Source of the DNA: Fibrobacter sp. | Lineage (GTDB): Bacteria; Fibrobacterota; Fibrobacteria; Fibrobacterales; Fibrobacteraceae | Reading direction: 5' to 3' | DNA length: 6,564 nt | Assembly (NCBI GenBank): GCA_012515825.1 | Contig: JAAYXQ010000069.1 | Location: 1-6,564, forward strand | In this document: piece after piece, positions 5,990 to 6,564 of the stretch | Numbering within the stretch: position 1 is the first letter of the stretch | How the letters are laid out: each line of letters begins with the position of its first letter | Notes under the pieces: model-generated | Databases searched by the model: none | What the model was told of the DNA's origin: nothing | Seen by the model: only the letters and a program-made list of their open reading frames with translations | Program-made: the position numbers and the translations under genes

Positions 5990-6564
5990 ATGACAAAAGC
6001 ATTAATCACAGGTATTACAGGTCAAGATGGCTCCTACCTAGCCGAATTTCTTCTTGAAAAAGGGTATGAGGTTTATGGCTTAGTGCGCCGAAAGAGTAAG
6101 CTAGATTTTGGTAATGCTTGTCATTTACAGGGTCGAGTAAAATTTATTTTCGGAGACATGACTGATTTGGCTTCTCTAATTCGAGCGATTGAAATTTCGA
6201 CTCCAGATGAAGTCTATAATCTAGCCGCTCAATCTTTTGTCACCGCCTCTTGGGAAACGCCTTTATCTACTGCTGATATCAACTCAATCGGTGTGACCAA
6301 CATTTTAGAAGCCATTCGTTTGATTCGCCCTAAATGCCGCTTTTATCAAGCGTCTACAAGTGAAATGTTTGGAAAGGTTCAAGAAATTCCTCAAAATGAA
6401 GATACCCCATTTTACCCAAGAAGTCCTTATGGTGTATCTAAGCTTTACGGGCATTGGATTACCAAGAATTATAGAGAAAGTTACGGAATGTACGCTTGCT
6501 CTGGAATCCTTTTTAATCATGAGTCAGAGCGTCGTGGTGCCGAATTTGTCACTCGAAAAATCAC
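5990..6564 (+). CDS. gmd: GDP-mannose 4,6-dehydratase (3' end outside window)
   Basis: Short-chain dehydrogenase-family enzyme that converts GDP-D-mannose to GDP-4-keto-6-deoxy-D-mannose with bound NADP, the entry to GDP-fucose, GDP-rhamnose and GDP-perosamine for surface glycans. The first 191 codons are present of a usual ~340-375. The Rossmann motif GITGQDGSYLAEFLLEKGY occupies 8-26, VRRKS (32-36) lies at the NADP phosphate site, and GDMTDLASL (55-63) and NLAAQSFVTASW (77-88) are family signatures. The catalytic Thr123-Glu125 (ASTSEMFG), Tyr147 and Lys151 (YGVSK) are present, and NHESERRG (176-183) is typical of Gmd rather than of related epimerases. It follows pflB by 32 bases on the same strand and could be co-transcribed, but its role suggests it opens a sugar-nucleotide group to the right. 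The end product cannot be told from this window. Confidence 0.95.
   Translation, partial: MTKALITGITGQDGSYLAEFLLEKGYEVYGLVRRKSKLDFGNACHLQGRVKFIFGDMTDLASLIRAIEISTPDEVYNLAAQSFVTASWETPLSTADINSIGVTNILEAIRLIRPKCRFYQASTSEMFGKVQEIPQNEDTPFYPRSPYGVSKLYGHWITKNYRESYGMYACSGILFNHESERRGAEFVTRKI

Noticed and set aside
6305..6520. Minus strand open frame of 71 codons
   Set aside because: Antisense to the well-supported gmd gene; no recognisable protein features.

Overview
The window reads as chromosomal DNA from a Gram-negative bacterium that can live by fermentation. It encodes an exported outer-membrane beta-barrel, which implies two membranes. It also encodes pyruvate formate-lyase, whose glycyl radical is destroyed by oxygen. 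The DNA is visibly AT-leaning (about 40% GC by eye). PurU, PurT and PflB closely match the E. coli family pattern by memory, but the barrel protein looks more like the Wzi-like proteins of Bacteroidota/Fibrobacterota-type organisms. I cannot name the genus; an anaerobic lineage such as Fibrobacterota is only a guess.

Layout. Positions 1-800 (minus strand) hold purU, formyltetrahydrofolate deformylase, with the last ~15-20 residues cut off by the left edge. An 87-base divergent intergenic region follows, with a perfect 8+8 bp palindrome near its right end. Positions 888-2384 (+) encode a signal-peptide-bearing Wzi-like outer-membrane barrel. A 157-base gap with two abutting inverted repeats precedes purT at 2542-3723 (+), the formate-dependent GAR transformylase. 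pflB (3720-5957, +) overlaps the purT stop by four bases (ATGA). After 32 bases, gmd (GDP-mannose 4,6-dehydratase) starts at 5990 and runs off the right edge.

How the genes work together. Three of the five genes share one metabolite, formate. PurU releases it from 10-formyl-THF, PflB releases it from pyruvate, and PurT consumes it with ATP to formylate GAR in purine synthesis. The overlapping purT-pflB pair puts a formate consumer and a formate producer on one message, which is an appealing arrangement for anaerobic purine synthesis. The Wzi-like barrel and gmd point to surface polysaccharide and may belong to a neighbouring theme. No mobile element, CRISPR array, tRNA or rRNA was seen. I found no clearly new system; the best leads are the purT-pflB coupling, the structured purT leader and the palindrome between a Shine-Dalgarno-like element and the start of the barrel gene.
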